Assembly (NCBI RefSeq): GCF_902859805.1 | Contig: NZ_CADIKC010000012.1 | Span: 124,001-188,000, forward strand | Reading direction: 5' to 3' | DNA from: Paraburkholderia sediminicola | Lineage (GTDB): Bacteria > Pseudomonadota > Gammaproteobacteria > Burkholderiales > Burkholderiaceae | Length of the DNA stretch: 64,000 nucleotides | Shown here: positions 1-8,664 of the stretch, in pieces | Layout of the letters: each line of letters opens with the position of its first letter | Position numbering within the stretch: the first letter of the stretch is position 1 | The notes under the pieces: generated by a model | Told to the model about the DNA's origin: nothing | Database searches by the model: none | What the model saw: only the letters and a program-made list of their open reading frames with translations | Position numbers and translations under genes: made by a program

Positions 1-1896
1 TCCAAAGCGAACCTCGTGCAGTTCGGCCGTCGAACGCGCCGACAGCGCGGACAGCAACGCCGGAATGTCGTCGTCGTGAGGCACGAATGGAGAGTTGTCG
101 CGCGGGATGCAGAACGTACTCTTGATCAGGAATTTCTTCGTTGCGACGTACAGGTTTTCCGGCACCTTCTGACCGGTCGACACGTAGTGCACCGGCAGCT
201 TGTAGCGGATTACGGTATCGAGCACGCCGCCCAGATTGGTGGCTTCGTCGAGCTTGGTCAGAATGCAGCCGGCGAGCGGCTGTTGATCCGGTGCGCGCTG
301 ATAGGCCTGCACGACTTCGTTCAGCGTATCGCCGTGGCTCGTCGCATTCAGCAGCAGGAGACGCTGCACCGGCTGACCGGCGCGGCACAGCATCGCGATC
401 TGATCGGAGACCAGACGGTCGCGCTGGCTCATGCCGATCGTGTCGATCAGCACGATGTGCTTGTTGCGCAGTTCGGAGAGGGCGAGTTGCAGATCGCCGC
501 CGTCTTTCACCGCGTGAACCGACACGCCGAGAATCTTGCCGAAGATGCGCAGTTGTTCGTGGCCGCCGATCCGGTAGCTGTCGGTGGTGAGGAGCGCCAC
601 CTTGCTGGCGCCGAAGCGCATCACGCAGCGCGCGGCGAGCTTGGCGGTGGTAGTGGTTTTGCCGACGCCCGTCGGGCCCATCAGCGCGAACACGCCGCCG
701 CGCTCCATCAGCGCGTCTTCGTCTTCCATCACCGGCAGGTTCGATTCGAGCACCGAACGCACCCACTCCATGCCGCCTTCCATGTTGTCGACGTCGTCAG
801 GCAGGTTGTCGACCATCATCTGCACGAGCTGCGCGGAGAAGCCGGCGGCGAACAGGTGCTTGGTGAGCGCGGCGCGCGCCGGGCTGCGGCGCTGGCGATC
901 GCCCCACAGGAGGCCGGCGAAGTGTTCTTCCATCATGCCGCGCATCGACGACAGTTCGCTCATCACGGTGTCGTTGACGACCTGCTCCATACGCGCCTTG
1001 ATCGCTTCGGCGACCGAAGCGGGCGAGCGGGAGTCGTCCGTGGCAGGCAGCGATGCGGCCACTTTCTGCGCGGCGCGGCGCGCGGCGAGTTGCGCGCCTT
1101 CACGGGCCCACTCGGGTGTGTCGGTGACTTGCTGCGCGGCCGGTTGCGAGTCCTGTTGGCCGGCTTCCACTGCGGCGCCGAGGCCCTTGGCCATGGCGGC
1201 AGCGGGTGTCATTGCTGCGGGGCGCGCGCTGTACGCGCCTTGTTGCTGCTGTTCGGCGGCGATGCGGCGCGCGTGATCGATCAGCCAGGGGTTCGATTCG
1301 GCCATCGTGCGCGGCGCTTGCGCTTCGGCGGCTTTGAGTAGATCGGCGCGGATGTCTTCGCTCAGACGCGCCGCAGCGGCGCGGGCGCTCGGTTGTTCAG
1401 TGTTGCCCGCGTGCGGCAGCGACGCGGCAGCAGGTGCGGCCAGCGCAGCCTTGGGCGCGGTCGGCAGCGTGGCTTTCGGCGCGGCCGGGACAGCGGCGGA
1501 CTTCGCAGCTGATGAAACAGCGCTGACGGTGCCAACGACGTTCGGCGTCATGTTCTCGGCGCCCGCTTCCGGGCTTGCGCCGAACACCGACGAGAACACA
1601 TCGGGCATGCCGCTCGCATACGGATTCGCTTGCATCATCGGATTGGCGCGCGGTGCGGCGAGCGCGGGCTGTTGTCCGGCCATGGCATTCATCGGCGTGG
1701 CCAGCGGTGCGCCTGCGCTACCGCGCGGCGCTTTCGGCGTAATGGCGGCGAGGTCGCTATCGGCCAGGGCGACGATCTCGACGCTGCCGTCTTCCATCGT
1801 GCGGTTGGACAAAACGACGGCATCCGGGCCCAAGGCTTCGCGCACAAGACGCAGAGCATCGCGACTGGTAGCACCGACAAATTTACGAATGTTCAA
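1..1896 (-). CDS. flhF: Flagellar biosynthesis GTPase FlhF (3' end outside window)
   Basis: SRP-type GTPase that helps position and assemble the flagellum at the membrane. The frame is open from 1896 to the window edge (632 codons, no stop seen). I choose a TTG start at 1896, which gives N-terminal NIRKFVGATSRDALRLVR, a typical FlhF beginning. A variable Ala/Pro-rich middle (about residues 80-250) is followed by the NG domain. The P-loop GPTGVGKTTTTAKLA lies near residue 406. It is the last gene of the flhB-flhA-flhF group, separated from flhA by about 350 bases that include a hairpin. The C-terminus is missing only because the window ends. Confidence 0.95.
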   Translation of the reverse strand, partial: MNIRKFVGATSRDALRLVREALGPDAVVLSNRTMEDGSVEIVALADSDLAAITPKAPRGSAGAPLATPMNAMAGQQPALAAPRANPMMQANPYASGMPDVFSSVFGASPEAGAENMTPNVVGTVSAVSSAAKSAAVPAAPKATLPTAPKAALAAPAAASLPHAGNTEQPSARAAAARLSEDIRADLLKAAEAQAPRTMAESNPWLIDHARRIAAEQQQQGAYSARPAAMTPAAAMAKGLGAAVEAGQQDSQPAAQQVTDTPEWAREGAQLAARRAAQKVAASLPATDDSRSPASVAEAIKARMEQVVNDTVMSELSSMRGMMEEHFAGLLWGDRQRRSPARAALTKHLFAAGFSAQLVQMMVDNLPDDVDNMEGGMEWVRSVLESNLPVMEDEDALMERGGVFALMGPTGVGKTTTTAKLAARCVMRFGASKVALLTTDSYRIGGHEQLRIFGKILGVSVHAVKDGGDLQLALSELRNKHIVLIDTIGMSQRDRLVSDQIAMLCRAGQPVQRLLLLNATSHGDTLNEVVQAYQRAPDQQPLAGCILTKLDEATNLGGVLDTVIRYKLPVHYVSTGQKVPENLYVATKKFLIKSTFCIPRDNSPFVPHDDDIPALLSALSARSTAELHEVRFG

Positions 1897-2246
1897 GCTG
1901 GACCCCCGATGAGGTATTCGGACTTACTGACTAACGGATCGGCAACATACCGCTTCCCATTGAGATCATTATTGCGAAACCCGTCGAGTGACGATCGATG
2001 GATAAAGACCGTTAAAGGCGGGCAATTCGGGCGATGGAAACGCACCTCAATTCACACGCGCGACGGTTTGAAACAGGCTTTCCGGCGGCGTCCGGCGGCG
2101 CTTTCCCGGACGCAGCATGACCTCCGCCGGCCGCTTGCAGGGCGAAAAGTTAGGCGCGGAAATGAAAACCGGCGCTCGAGGAGCGCCGGCGGAAACCATC
2201 GGTCTGGAATGGCTGCGGCTGCCTGGCAGGCTTAGCCGCACGGGGT
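1897..2246. other. flhA-flhF intergenic region
   Basis: About 350 bases without a gene. It contains a GC-rich stem-loop (2169-2189) and a short direct repeat of TCCGGCGGCG near 2080-2100. I see no convincing promoter for flhF, though its own promoter would be expected here if the hairpin stops transcripts coming from flhA. Confidence 0.6.
2169..2189 (-). terminator. Stem-loop with short T tract downstream of flhA
   Basis: Perfect 9-bp arms CCGGCGCTC / GAGCGCCGG around a 3-base loop. On the minus strand they are followed by GGTTTTC, so they can act as an intrinsic terminator or attenuator between flhA and flhF. The T tract is short, so termination may be partial. Confidence 0.5.
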
Positions 2247-4349
2247 TTAGCCATGCGCCCCGATCAGATTCACCACCTTGATATTGCGCGTATCCGGCAC
2301 CTCGGCATAAGACAGCACCTTCAACTGCGGCAGGCTGCGGCGCAGGAAACGCGCGAGCATCGGCCGCAGCGCATGCTGCACCAGCAGCACCGGCGAGAGT
2401 CCAAGGTTCTGCTGACGCGTCATCGCCTTCTGCGTTTCGTTCAGCAGCGTATGCGCGAGGCCCGGTTCGAGGCCCGGATTGGCGCCCGTGGAAAGCGCCT
2501 GCGACAGCACCCGCTCCAGATTCGAATCGAGGCCCATCACCTGCATGTCGCCCACGCCCGGGAACCACTGCTGTGTAATCGCGCGACCCAGCGCGAGGCG
2601 CACGGCGGCGGTGAGATCGTGCGCGTCGGTAACCTTCGGCGCGTGTTCGGACAGGGCTTCGAGAATCGTGCGCAGGTCGCGGATCGGCACGCCTTCTTCC
2701 AGCAGGTTTTGCAGCACCTTTTGCAACGTGGTGAGCGGCAGCGACTTCGGCACCAGATCGTCCACCAGCGACGGCGTGTCCTTCTGCATCCGCTCCAGCA
2801 GCGCCTGCACTTCGCGGCGGCCGAGCAGTTCGGACGCGTGCGTGACCACCAGGTGATTCAGGTGCGTGGCCACCACCGTGCTCGAATCGACCACCGTGTA
2901 GCCGTACACCTGCGCCTGTTCGCGCAGATTCGTATCGATCCAGATGGCCGGCAGGCCGAACGCCGGGTCCTGCGTCGGCGTGCCCGGCAGCGCAGCGGAC
3001 ACCTGCCCCGGGTTGATCGCCAGCCATTGCCCCGGATACGCTTCGCCGACGCCCACCTCGACGCCCTTGAGCGCAATCCGATAGCCGTTCGGCCGCAATT
3101 CGAGGTTGTCGCGGATATGGATCACCGGCGGCAGGAAGCCGATTTCCTGCGCGAACTTCTTGCGGATGCTCTTGATCCGTTTGAGCAGTTCGCCGTCCGA
3201 GTTCTTGTCGACGAGCGGAATCAGGCGATAGCCGACTTCAAGACCGAGCGTGTCGATCATCGTCACGTCGTCCCAGCTGGCTTCGGCATTCTCGACCGGG
3301 GCGAGCGTAGCCGGTGCGACGTCGACCAGCGTTGCGGTGTTCTTGCGCGCTTCGCTGCGCTTTTTCATCGTGCGGCCGAGCTGGATCAGGCCGCCGCCGA
3401 GAACCAGAAACGCGAAATGCGGCATGCCCGGAATCAGGCCCATCAAGACCAGAATGCAGCCCGTGATCACCAGCACGCGCGGGTTTGTGAAGAGCTGGCC
3501 GGTCAGTTGCGTACCGATGTCTTCGTTGGTCGCGACGCGCGAGACGATCACACCGGCCGCCGTCGAAATCACGAGCGACGGGATCTGTGCAACGAGGCCG
3601 TCACCGATCGTCAGCAGCGTGTAGGTCTTGCCCGCGGACGCGAAGTCCATGCCGTGCTGCACCATCCCGACGATCAGCCCGCCGACGATGTTGATCACCA
3701 TGATCAGCAAACCGGCGATCGCATCGCCGCGCACGAACTTGCTGGCACCGTCCATCGAACCGTAGAACTCGGCTTCCTGGGAGACTTCCAGACGGCGCTT
3801 GCGGGCCTGATCTTCGTTGATGAGGCCGGCGTTCAGGTCGGCGTCGATCGCCATCTGCTTGCCGGGCATCGCGTCGAGCGTGAAGCGCGCGGACACTTCC
3901 GCGATCCGCCCCGCGCCCTTGGTGATCACCATGAAGTTGATGACCATCAAAATGACGAAAACGACGATACCGACCGCGAAGTTGCCGCCCACGAGGAAGT
4001 GGCCGAACGACTCGATCACCTGGCCCGCTGCGTCCGGCCCGGTATGGCCTTCGAGCAGCACGACGCGGGTGGAGGCCACGTTCAGCGACAGCCGCAGCAA
4101 GGTCGAGAACAGCAGCACGCTTGGGAAAGCGGCGAAGTCGAGCGGCTTCATCGTGTACATGCTGACGAGCAGCACCATCACGGAAAGCGCGATATTGAAG
4201 GTGAACAGCAGATCCAGCAGAAACGGCGGCAACGGCAGAATCATCATGCCGAGGATCATGCAGATCAGCACCGGCCCGGCGAGGGCGCGCAAATTGGTGC
4301 CGCTCAAGGCATCCGGCCGTCGGGACAGGAATCCGGCGCGAGCGTTCAT
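2247..4349 (-). CDS. flhA: Flagellar export gate protein FlhA
   Basis: Inner-membrane component of the flagellar type III export gate, which uses proton motive force to pass rod, hook and filament subunits. The 700 residues match the family length. Hydrophobic membrane segments fill about residues 20-310, including the FHIPEP-family signature region around the loop with AGRIAEVSARFTLDAMPGKQ. A soluble chaperone- and substrate-docking domain fills about 350-700. The ATG at 4349 overlaps the flhB stop by four bases (ATGA), so the two genes are translationally coupled. Confidence 0.98.
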   Translation of the reverse strand: MNARAGFLSRRPDALSGTNLRALAGPVLICMILGMMILPLPPFLLDLLFTFNIALSVMVLLVSMYTMKPLDFAAFPSVLLFSTLLRLSLNVASTRVVLLEGHTGPDAAGQVIESFGHFLVGGNFAVGIVVFVILMVINFMVITKGAGRIAEVSARFTLDAMPGKQMAIDADLNAGLINEDQARKRRLEVSQEAEFYGSMDGASKFVRGDAIAGLLIMVINIVGGLIVGMVQHGMDFASAGKTYTLLTIGDGLVAQIPSLVISTAAGVIVSRVATNEDIGTQLTGQLFTNPRVLVITGCILVLMGLIPGMPHFAFLVLGGGLIQLGRTMKKRSEARKNTATLVDVAPATLAPVENAEASWDDVTMIDTLGLEVGYRLIPLVDKNSDGELLKRIKSIRKKFAQEIGFLPPVIHIRDNLELRPNGYRIALKGVEVGVGEAYPGQWLAINPGQVSAALPGTPTQDPAFGLPAIWIDTNLREQAQVYGYTVVDSSTVVATHLNHLVVTHASELLGRREVQALLERMQKDTPSLVDDLVPKSLPLTTLQKVLQNLLEEGVPIRDLRTILEALSEHAPKVTDAHDLTAAVRLALGRAITQQWFPGVGDMQVMGLDSNLERVLSQALSTGANPGLEPGLAHTLLNETQKAMTRQQNLGLSPVLLVQHALRPMLARFLRRSLPQLKVLSYAEVPDTRNIKVVNLIGAHG

Positions 4350-5569
4350 GCGGAGGCTCCTGAAACGTCGTCGTTATCTGGGTTAACAGCGGGGTTAAGC
4401 ACGTCGGCGGCTTCCTGCTCGGCTTCATCGTCCGGCACGCCGCCCTTGTCGAGGTCCGCCGGCACGTCGAACTCGGTCGGTGCGACCGGCGCGACGCCGC
4501 CTTCGGTGTTGAAGCGCCGCAACTGATACACCCACGCAAGCACCTCGGCGACCGCGCCATAGAGCGGGCCGGGAATCTCACGGTTCAGATCGACGTTGTG
4601 ATACAGCGCACGCGCGAGCGGCGGTGCTTCGAGCAGCGGCACGTTGTTTTCGGCGGCGATTTCGCGAATCCGCGCGGCCACCAGGTTCACGCCCTTGGCA
4701 ACCACCTTCGGCGCGCGCATCTCGCCATCGGTGTACTGCAGCGCGACCGCGAAGTGCGTCGGGTTGGTCACCACCACGTCGGCCTTGGGCACCTGGGTCA
4801 TCATGCGGCGACGGGCGATAGCGCGCTGTTGCTGGCGAATCCGGCCTTTCACATGCGGATCGCCTTCGCTTTCGCGGTGCTCGCGCTTCACTTCTTCCTT
4901 CGTCATGCGCAGTTTCTTGTGGAACTGCCAGAGTTGATACGGCACATCCAACGCAGCCACGACGAACATGCCGGCGACCGTCATGCCGCAGCACACCGCG
5001 ATCAGATGCACGGTGTTGGCGAGCGCCAGTTGCAACGGCTGGGTGGCTAGCGCGAGAACTTCCTCGCGGCGATTCCAGAGCGCCGAGCCGCCGATGCACC
5101 CCACCACCAGCGTCTTCGCGAGCGACAGGCCGAGCTGCACCGGTCCGTTGATCGAGAATATTTTGCCGAGCCCTTCGATCGGGTTGAGCCGGTTGAATTT
5201 GGGCTCGAGGCCTTTCGACGACAACTGCCAGCCGCCCAGCGCCATCGGCGCGAGCAAGGCGGCAGCGCCGGTGAAGGCCAGAACCGGCAGCAACGCATAC
5301 AGGCCCTCACGGCCTGCCGCGCCCGCGCCGATCAGCATGCGGCGGGTTTCGAACACGGTGGCGTGATCGAACGTGAAGGATGCCCGCAGCATGCCCTGCA
5401 AATGCTCGCCGATGCTGTCGGACATGCCCCATACGCCGAAGAATCCTGCTGCCAGCAACGCAAACGTCGACAGCTCCCGCGAACGCACGATCTGCCCTTC
5501 CTCGCGCGCCTTCTGCAGGCGCCGGGGAGTGGCTGATTCGGTTTTTTCGAGGTCGCTATCCTCTGCCAC
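4346..5569 (-). CDS. flhB: Flagellar export switch protein FlhB
   Basis: Membrane protein of the flagellar export gate that switches substrate specificity from hook to filament after self-cleavage. I choose the GTG start at 5569, preceded by GGAGAG at 5575-5580. This gives 407 residues beginning AEDSDLEKTESATPRRLQ. An in-frame upstream ATG exists at 5704 but would add a non-conserved leader. Four membrane segments lie before residue 215. The autocleavage motif NPTH is at residues 269-272, the position of the classical motif. The gene overlaps flhA by four bases. Confidence 0.97.
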   Translation of the reverse strand: MAEDSDLEKTESATPRRLQKAREEGQIVRSRELSTFALLAAGFFGVWGMSDSIGEHLQGMLRASFTFDHATVFETRRMLIGAGAAGREGLYALLPVLAFTGAAALLAPMALGGWQLSSKGLEPKFNRLNPIEGLGKIFSINGPVQLGLSLAKTLVVGCIGGSALWNRREEVLALATQPLQLALANTVHLIAVCCGMTVAGMFVVAALDVPYQLWQFHKKLRMTKEEVKREHRESEGDPHVKGRIRQQQRAIARRRMMTQVPKADVVVTNPTHFAVALQYTDGEMRAPKVVAKGVNLVAARIREIAAENNVPLLEAPPLARALYHNVDLNREIPGPLYGAVAEVLAWVYQLRRFNTEGGVAPVAPTEFDVPADLDKGGVPDDEAEQEAADVLNPAVNPDNDDVSGASA

Positions 5570-5739
5570 AAATGCTCTCCAGTCGGCTGAGGCACGGCGC
5601 CTCTTTCCAGTGAGAGCGATTATTCCCGCTCGACGCAAGCGACGATCGGCGGATAAGGGCGGAGAAAGGGGGGTATTTCGAGGGATGGAACAGCCGGCTG
5701 GCAACGCCGGCTGCGGGTGCAGTTGGAACTGCGGCTAGC

Positions 5740-5769
5740 GGACACCCGCGCCGTTTGGCGAGGGTGTCC
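5740..5769 (-). terminator. Hairpin downstream of the DUF3443 gene
   Basis: GGACACCC (5740-5747) pairs with GGGTGTCC (5762-5769), and CGCC/GGCG pair inside around a GTTT loop, giving a 12-bp stem with one mismatch. It sits 30 bases after the DUF3443 stop. There is no T tract, so it may be a Rho-independent-like or 3'-end stabilising structure rather than an efficient terminator. A second small hairpin (AGCCGGC/GCCGGCT) lies near 5694-5714. Confidence 0.4.
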
Positions 5770-5798
5770 AGCCGGTCCTTATGCGTAAGACATGCGCC

Positions 5799-7088
5799 TC
5801 AGAAGCCGACGTAAGGGGCTTGAGTGCTGGTCGCGAACCCGTAGTAAACGTAGCGGCCATAAAAGAACGGCAAACCGAGATCGAAGCTGCTGTTGCCGCC
5901 GATCTGCCCGGCCAGATCGTTGAACGCATAGTTGCTGCTGTTGCTGAACAGCGTCGACGCGCTCAGGATGCCGATGCTGACGCTCGCTCTCGTGCTGCTC
6001 GCGCCGCCCAGCGTAATCGACCGGGTTTGCGCGGACGACGGGCAATAGAACCCGGCGAAATTACTGCCGCACAGCGCGAGCGAGCTGTCACCGAAGAAGT
6101 ACGCGTTCGAACCCGAATCGAAGAACGCCTGCACGGTCGTGCCGTTAAAGACGCTGTTGTTCATGTTGCCGAAGGCATCGGTGGTGAAGGTCTGCGTAGC
6201 CGCCAGCGCATTGTTCGACTGCGTGCCGATCCCGAACACCAGCGTGCCGGTGGCCGACGATGCACCGGTGTTCGACACCGGCGGCATCTGCACGATCACG
6301 CCGTTATTGTCGGCCGTGAACTTGGCGACCGGATTGGCGACCTGCTGGGTGAGCGGCACCGTGGCACGGGTGCAGGAGGTGCCACACGTGAAATAATTGC
6401 TGTAGGTGCCGGCGGTCCCCGCATTCGCGCAAGTTGCGCCGCAATCGGTAGGCGCCGTGCCGATCCCGAGAATGCCGTTGGCGCCGAGATCGCTGGCCGT
6501 GTTTTCCGCCGAGCCGCTGCCGCAGCCGCTGGGCGCTGAGCCGGCCGCCGAATCGCCAATGATCTGTATCGGGATGCCCGTGGACGTCGTCTCACCCCCG
6601 ATCTGCACGGTCGCGGTGCGCACCGTACCCCACGTGTAGCCGTCGGCGAAGGTCGCGCACTCGGCGAGTTGCGTACCGTTCAGGGTATTGATCGGCAACC
6701 CGCCGTTGAGCAACGAACTATTCAGCACCGAGCTGACCAGGCGCAGCCCGAACGAACCCGTATCGACCTGGATATTGTTGATGGTCTGACAGCCAGATGT
6801 CGTACCCGGCGGGCATACCGTCACGCTAACCGTCGGAATATTGATGACGCCGTTCACACCGCGCGCGACCGTGATCGGCACGGTGTTCGCCGCCGTCGCG
6901 GCGATCGGTTGCTGGGTCGGGCTGGCCGGCAGCGAGCCGCCGTTCAGCGTGGTCGACGAGTTGTTGCCGGAACTGGAACTGTCGCCGCCGCCACCACCGC
7001 CGCAGGCGGCAATCACCGACACCAACGCCACGGCCACGACGGCCTGCACCCAGCCCCTGAGCTTCACAGCACTTTGCATGGTTCGCAT
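5799..7088 (-). CDS. DUF3443 lipoprotein with pepsin-like aspartic protease landmarks
   Basis: Conserved Burkholderia-type DUF3443 protein, 429 residues. The lipoprotein signal ends at IAAC (Cys29) and is followed by a Gly/Ser linker to about residue 60. Visible in order are D109-T-G-S, a GYTWG segment (150-154) followed by TVQIGGE, NGILGIG (204-210), TLVFGIG (282-288), D324-S-G-S, and FDLGLPFFYGRYVYYGF (402-418) near the C-terminus. These match the order of the pepsin-fold landmarks: first catalytic Asp, flap, DGILGL loop, second catalytic Asp and the terminal ILGD-F segment. Protease activity is inferred, not known for the family. It follows the DUF2844 gene by 15 bases, so the two are co-transcribed. 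The function is otherwise unknown. Confidence 0.85.
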   Translation of the reverse strand: MRTMQSAVKLRGWVQAVVAVALVSVIAACGGGGGGDSSSSGNNSSTTLNGGSLPASPTQQPIAATAANTVPITVARGVNGVINIPTVSVTVCPPGTTSGCQTINNIQVDTGSFGLRLVSSVLNSSLLNGGLPINTLNGTQLAECATFADGYTWGTVRTATVQIGGETTSTGIPIQIIGDSAAGSAPSGCGSGSAENTASDLGANGILGIGTAPTDCGATCANAGTAGTYSNYFTCGTSCTRATVPLTQQVANPVAKFTADNNGVIVQMPPVSNTGASSATGTLVFGIGTQSNNALAATQTFTTDAFGNMNNSVFNGTTVQAFFDSGSNAYFFGDSSLALCGSNFAGFYCPSSAQTRSITLGGASSTRASVSIGILSASTLFSNSSNYAFNDLAGQIGGNSSFDLGLPFFYGRYVYYGFATSTQAPYVGF

Positions 7089-7103
7089 CGTTCGTCCTCG
7101 CCC

Positions 7104-7649
7104 TTACTGGATGTCGGAACCGCTGACGCCGGCCGGCAACGCCGGCGGCAACCAGGCCTGACCGCTGAACGCGCCCATGTGACCGCCGGAGCGGACCACT
7201 AGGGTGCTCTGGTCGACCGCAACGGGGCCACGACCGCCTCCGCGCGCCTCTCGCGCGGCTTTCACGCCGGCGACGTACTGCGGGAAATAGCTGCCGAGCA
7301 GATCGTTCAGATCCGGCATTTGCGGACCGCGCCACGCGATGCCGAAGACCGAACCGTCCGCGGCGAGGTATTCGCGCACCACCGTGCCGTTGCCGAGCGT
7401 CGTTTCACGCACGGTGTAGGACGATGAAGCCGAGGTGGAAGAAGCAGCGTTCGATGCAGAACGCATCACGCTTTGAGCCGCCGTTGCCGAACTGGTGCCA
7501 GGCTGGACGGTGCGGGAAGAAACCGATGCATCCGTAGGGGGTGTCATCGGGGAGCCGCCCAATCCCGCATACGCGGACTGCACGGCTGACAACGAACAAG
7601 GTAATGCAAGCGCCATAACGAACCCGGCGCGGCGTACGCGACTCCACAT
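7104..7649 (-). CDS. Secreted DUF2844 family protein
   Basis: Conserved protein of unknown function, found next to DUF3443 genes in Burkholderia relatives. The ATG at 7649 is preceded by GGAGGA about eight bases upstream and gives 181 residues. A signal peptide ends at about SAVQSAYA, leaving a mature protein of about 155 residues with a Ser/Thr-rich start. The conserved core reads TLGNGTVVREYLAADGSVF, then WRGPQMPDLNDLLGSYFPQY and a final VVRSGGHMGAFSGQAWLP. It is probably periplasmic and could be the partner or substrate of the adjacent DUF3443 lipoprotein (inference). Confidence 0.88.
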   Translation of the reverse strand: MWSRVRRAGFVMALALPCSLSAVQSAYAGLGGSPMTPPTDASVSSRTVQPGTSSATAAQSVMRSASNAASSTSASSSYTVRETTLGNGTVVREYLAADGSVFGIAWRGPQMPDLNDLLGSYFPQYVAGVKAAREARGGGRGPVAVDQSTLVVRSGGHMGAFSGQAWLPPALPAGVSGSDIQ

Positions 7650-7952
7650 GACAAGGCTCCTCCCGAGCTGCTGCTGCTCGGCTCGCACCTCGTGCGAACC
7701 GGCCGCATCTATGCAGATCATACGGCACCGCTGCGGTCGCACTCCGGAGGGATGCCTCACGGTGCCACCGACCGGTGACTGTCTCTCACCGGAATGCCAT
7801 GCCGCTGCTTGAGTCCGTAGTATGCCTGTGGTTTGTGTCGGTAGACAGCAAGCGCACGCCGGAGCGTGACTCGCTACCTATACCGATCCGGCGATCCGGC
7901 GATCCGGCGGTCCGGCGATCCTGCCGTGCGCCTTTGCGGGCGCACTGACAGG
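7650..7952. other. cheZ-DUF2844 intergenic region
   Basis: About 300 bases without a gene, separating the chemotaxis operon from the DUF2844/DUF3443 pair. The only structure seen is the 8-base tandem repeat at 7885-7920. A promoter for the DUF2844 gene is expected here, but no clear -35/-10 pair stands out. Confidence 0.5.
7885..7920. repeat. 8-bp tandem repeat downstream of cheZ
   Basis: Four and a half consecutive copies of the unit GATCCGGC; the fourth copy has one change (GGTCCGGC). It lies about 30 bases after the cheZ stop. It could be a slippage-prone element, and the function is unknown. Confidence 0.85.
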
Positions 7953-8663
7953 TCAGAAGCCGAGGCTCGCCAGCAGATCGTCGACCTGCGACTGATCCTG
8001 CACCACGTCGGTCTTGCCTTCCGGATTGATCTGCGGACCGTTCAGCAGATGTTCGGGGCTGCCGGTGGACGACGGCTCGGCCGCCAGCGCCGCCGCATTC
8101 GCCGCGAACTGCTCGCGCCGCTCGAGCGCGATGTTCTCGACCAGCACGCCGAGCAACTGCTGCTCGATCAGGTACACGACATCCGTGATCTTCTTGATGA
8201 CCTGTCCGGTCAGATCCTGGAAGTCCTGCGCCAGCATGATCTCCATCAACTGCGAATTGGTCGCGGTGGTCGCCTCGGGCACGCCGCGCAGAAAGGTACG
8301 CGTGTCGTTCATCAGCGCGCGCACTTCCTCGCGCTCGATCGGCGCCGCGTACCACTGCTCCCAGCGCGCGTCGAGCTCGCCGGCGTCTTTCTGCAGTTGT
8401 TCCTGGATCGGCTTGGCGACGTCGATCGATGACAGCACGCGCTCGGCGGCCTGCTCGGTCATGTTCGCGATGTACTTGAGACGGTCGCGAGCATCGGGCA
8501 CGGCTTCCGCCGCACGCTCGACATGCTTGTCGATCCCGAGCTCACGCATCGAGTCACGCAGCGTGCGCGTCAGTTGTCCGATACGGGCGAGGATGCGGTC
8601 AGACGCGAGGTCGCCGCTCTCGGCCGCCGCTTCGGCACCTTGCGCGTTGGTCGGCAGAGTCAC
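7953..8663 (-). CDS. cheZ: Chemotaxis phosphatase CheZ
   Basis: Dephosphorylates CheY-P to end the tumble signal. I choose the GTG at 8663, preceded by GGGAG and one base after the cheY stop, giving 236 residues that begin TLPTNAQGAEAA. The long helical hairpin is predicted from the heptad-rich middle. The segment IMLAQDFQDLTGQVIKKI contains the conserved Asp/Gln pair that inserts into the CheY active site. The C-terminal end, SQVDDLLASLGF, is the CheY-binding helix. It is the last gene of the mot-che operon. Confidence 0.96.
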   Translation of the reverse strand: MTLPTNAQGAEAAAESGDLASDRILARIGQLTRTLRDSMRELGIDKHVERAAEAVPDARDRLKYIANMTEQAAERVLSSIDVAKPIQEQLQKDAGELDARWEQWYAAPIEREEVRALMNDTRTFLRGVPEATTATNSQLMEIMLAQDFQDLTGQVIKKITDVVYLIEQQLLGVLVENIALERREQFAANAAALAAEPSSTGSPEHLLNGPQINPEGKTDVVQDQSQVDDLLASLGF

Positions 8664-8664
8664 A

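Noticed and set aside
16..1341. Long plus-strand open frame over flhF
   Set aside because: Arg/His-rich antisense translation of the conserved FlhF frame; a GC-rich codon-bias shadow.
2253..4526. 757-codon plus-strand open frame over flhA
   Set aside because: Antisense shadow of FlhA, with composition typical of GC-rich shadows (Arg, His, Asp, Gln).
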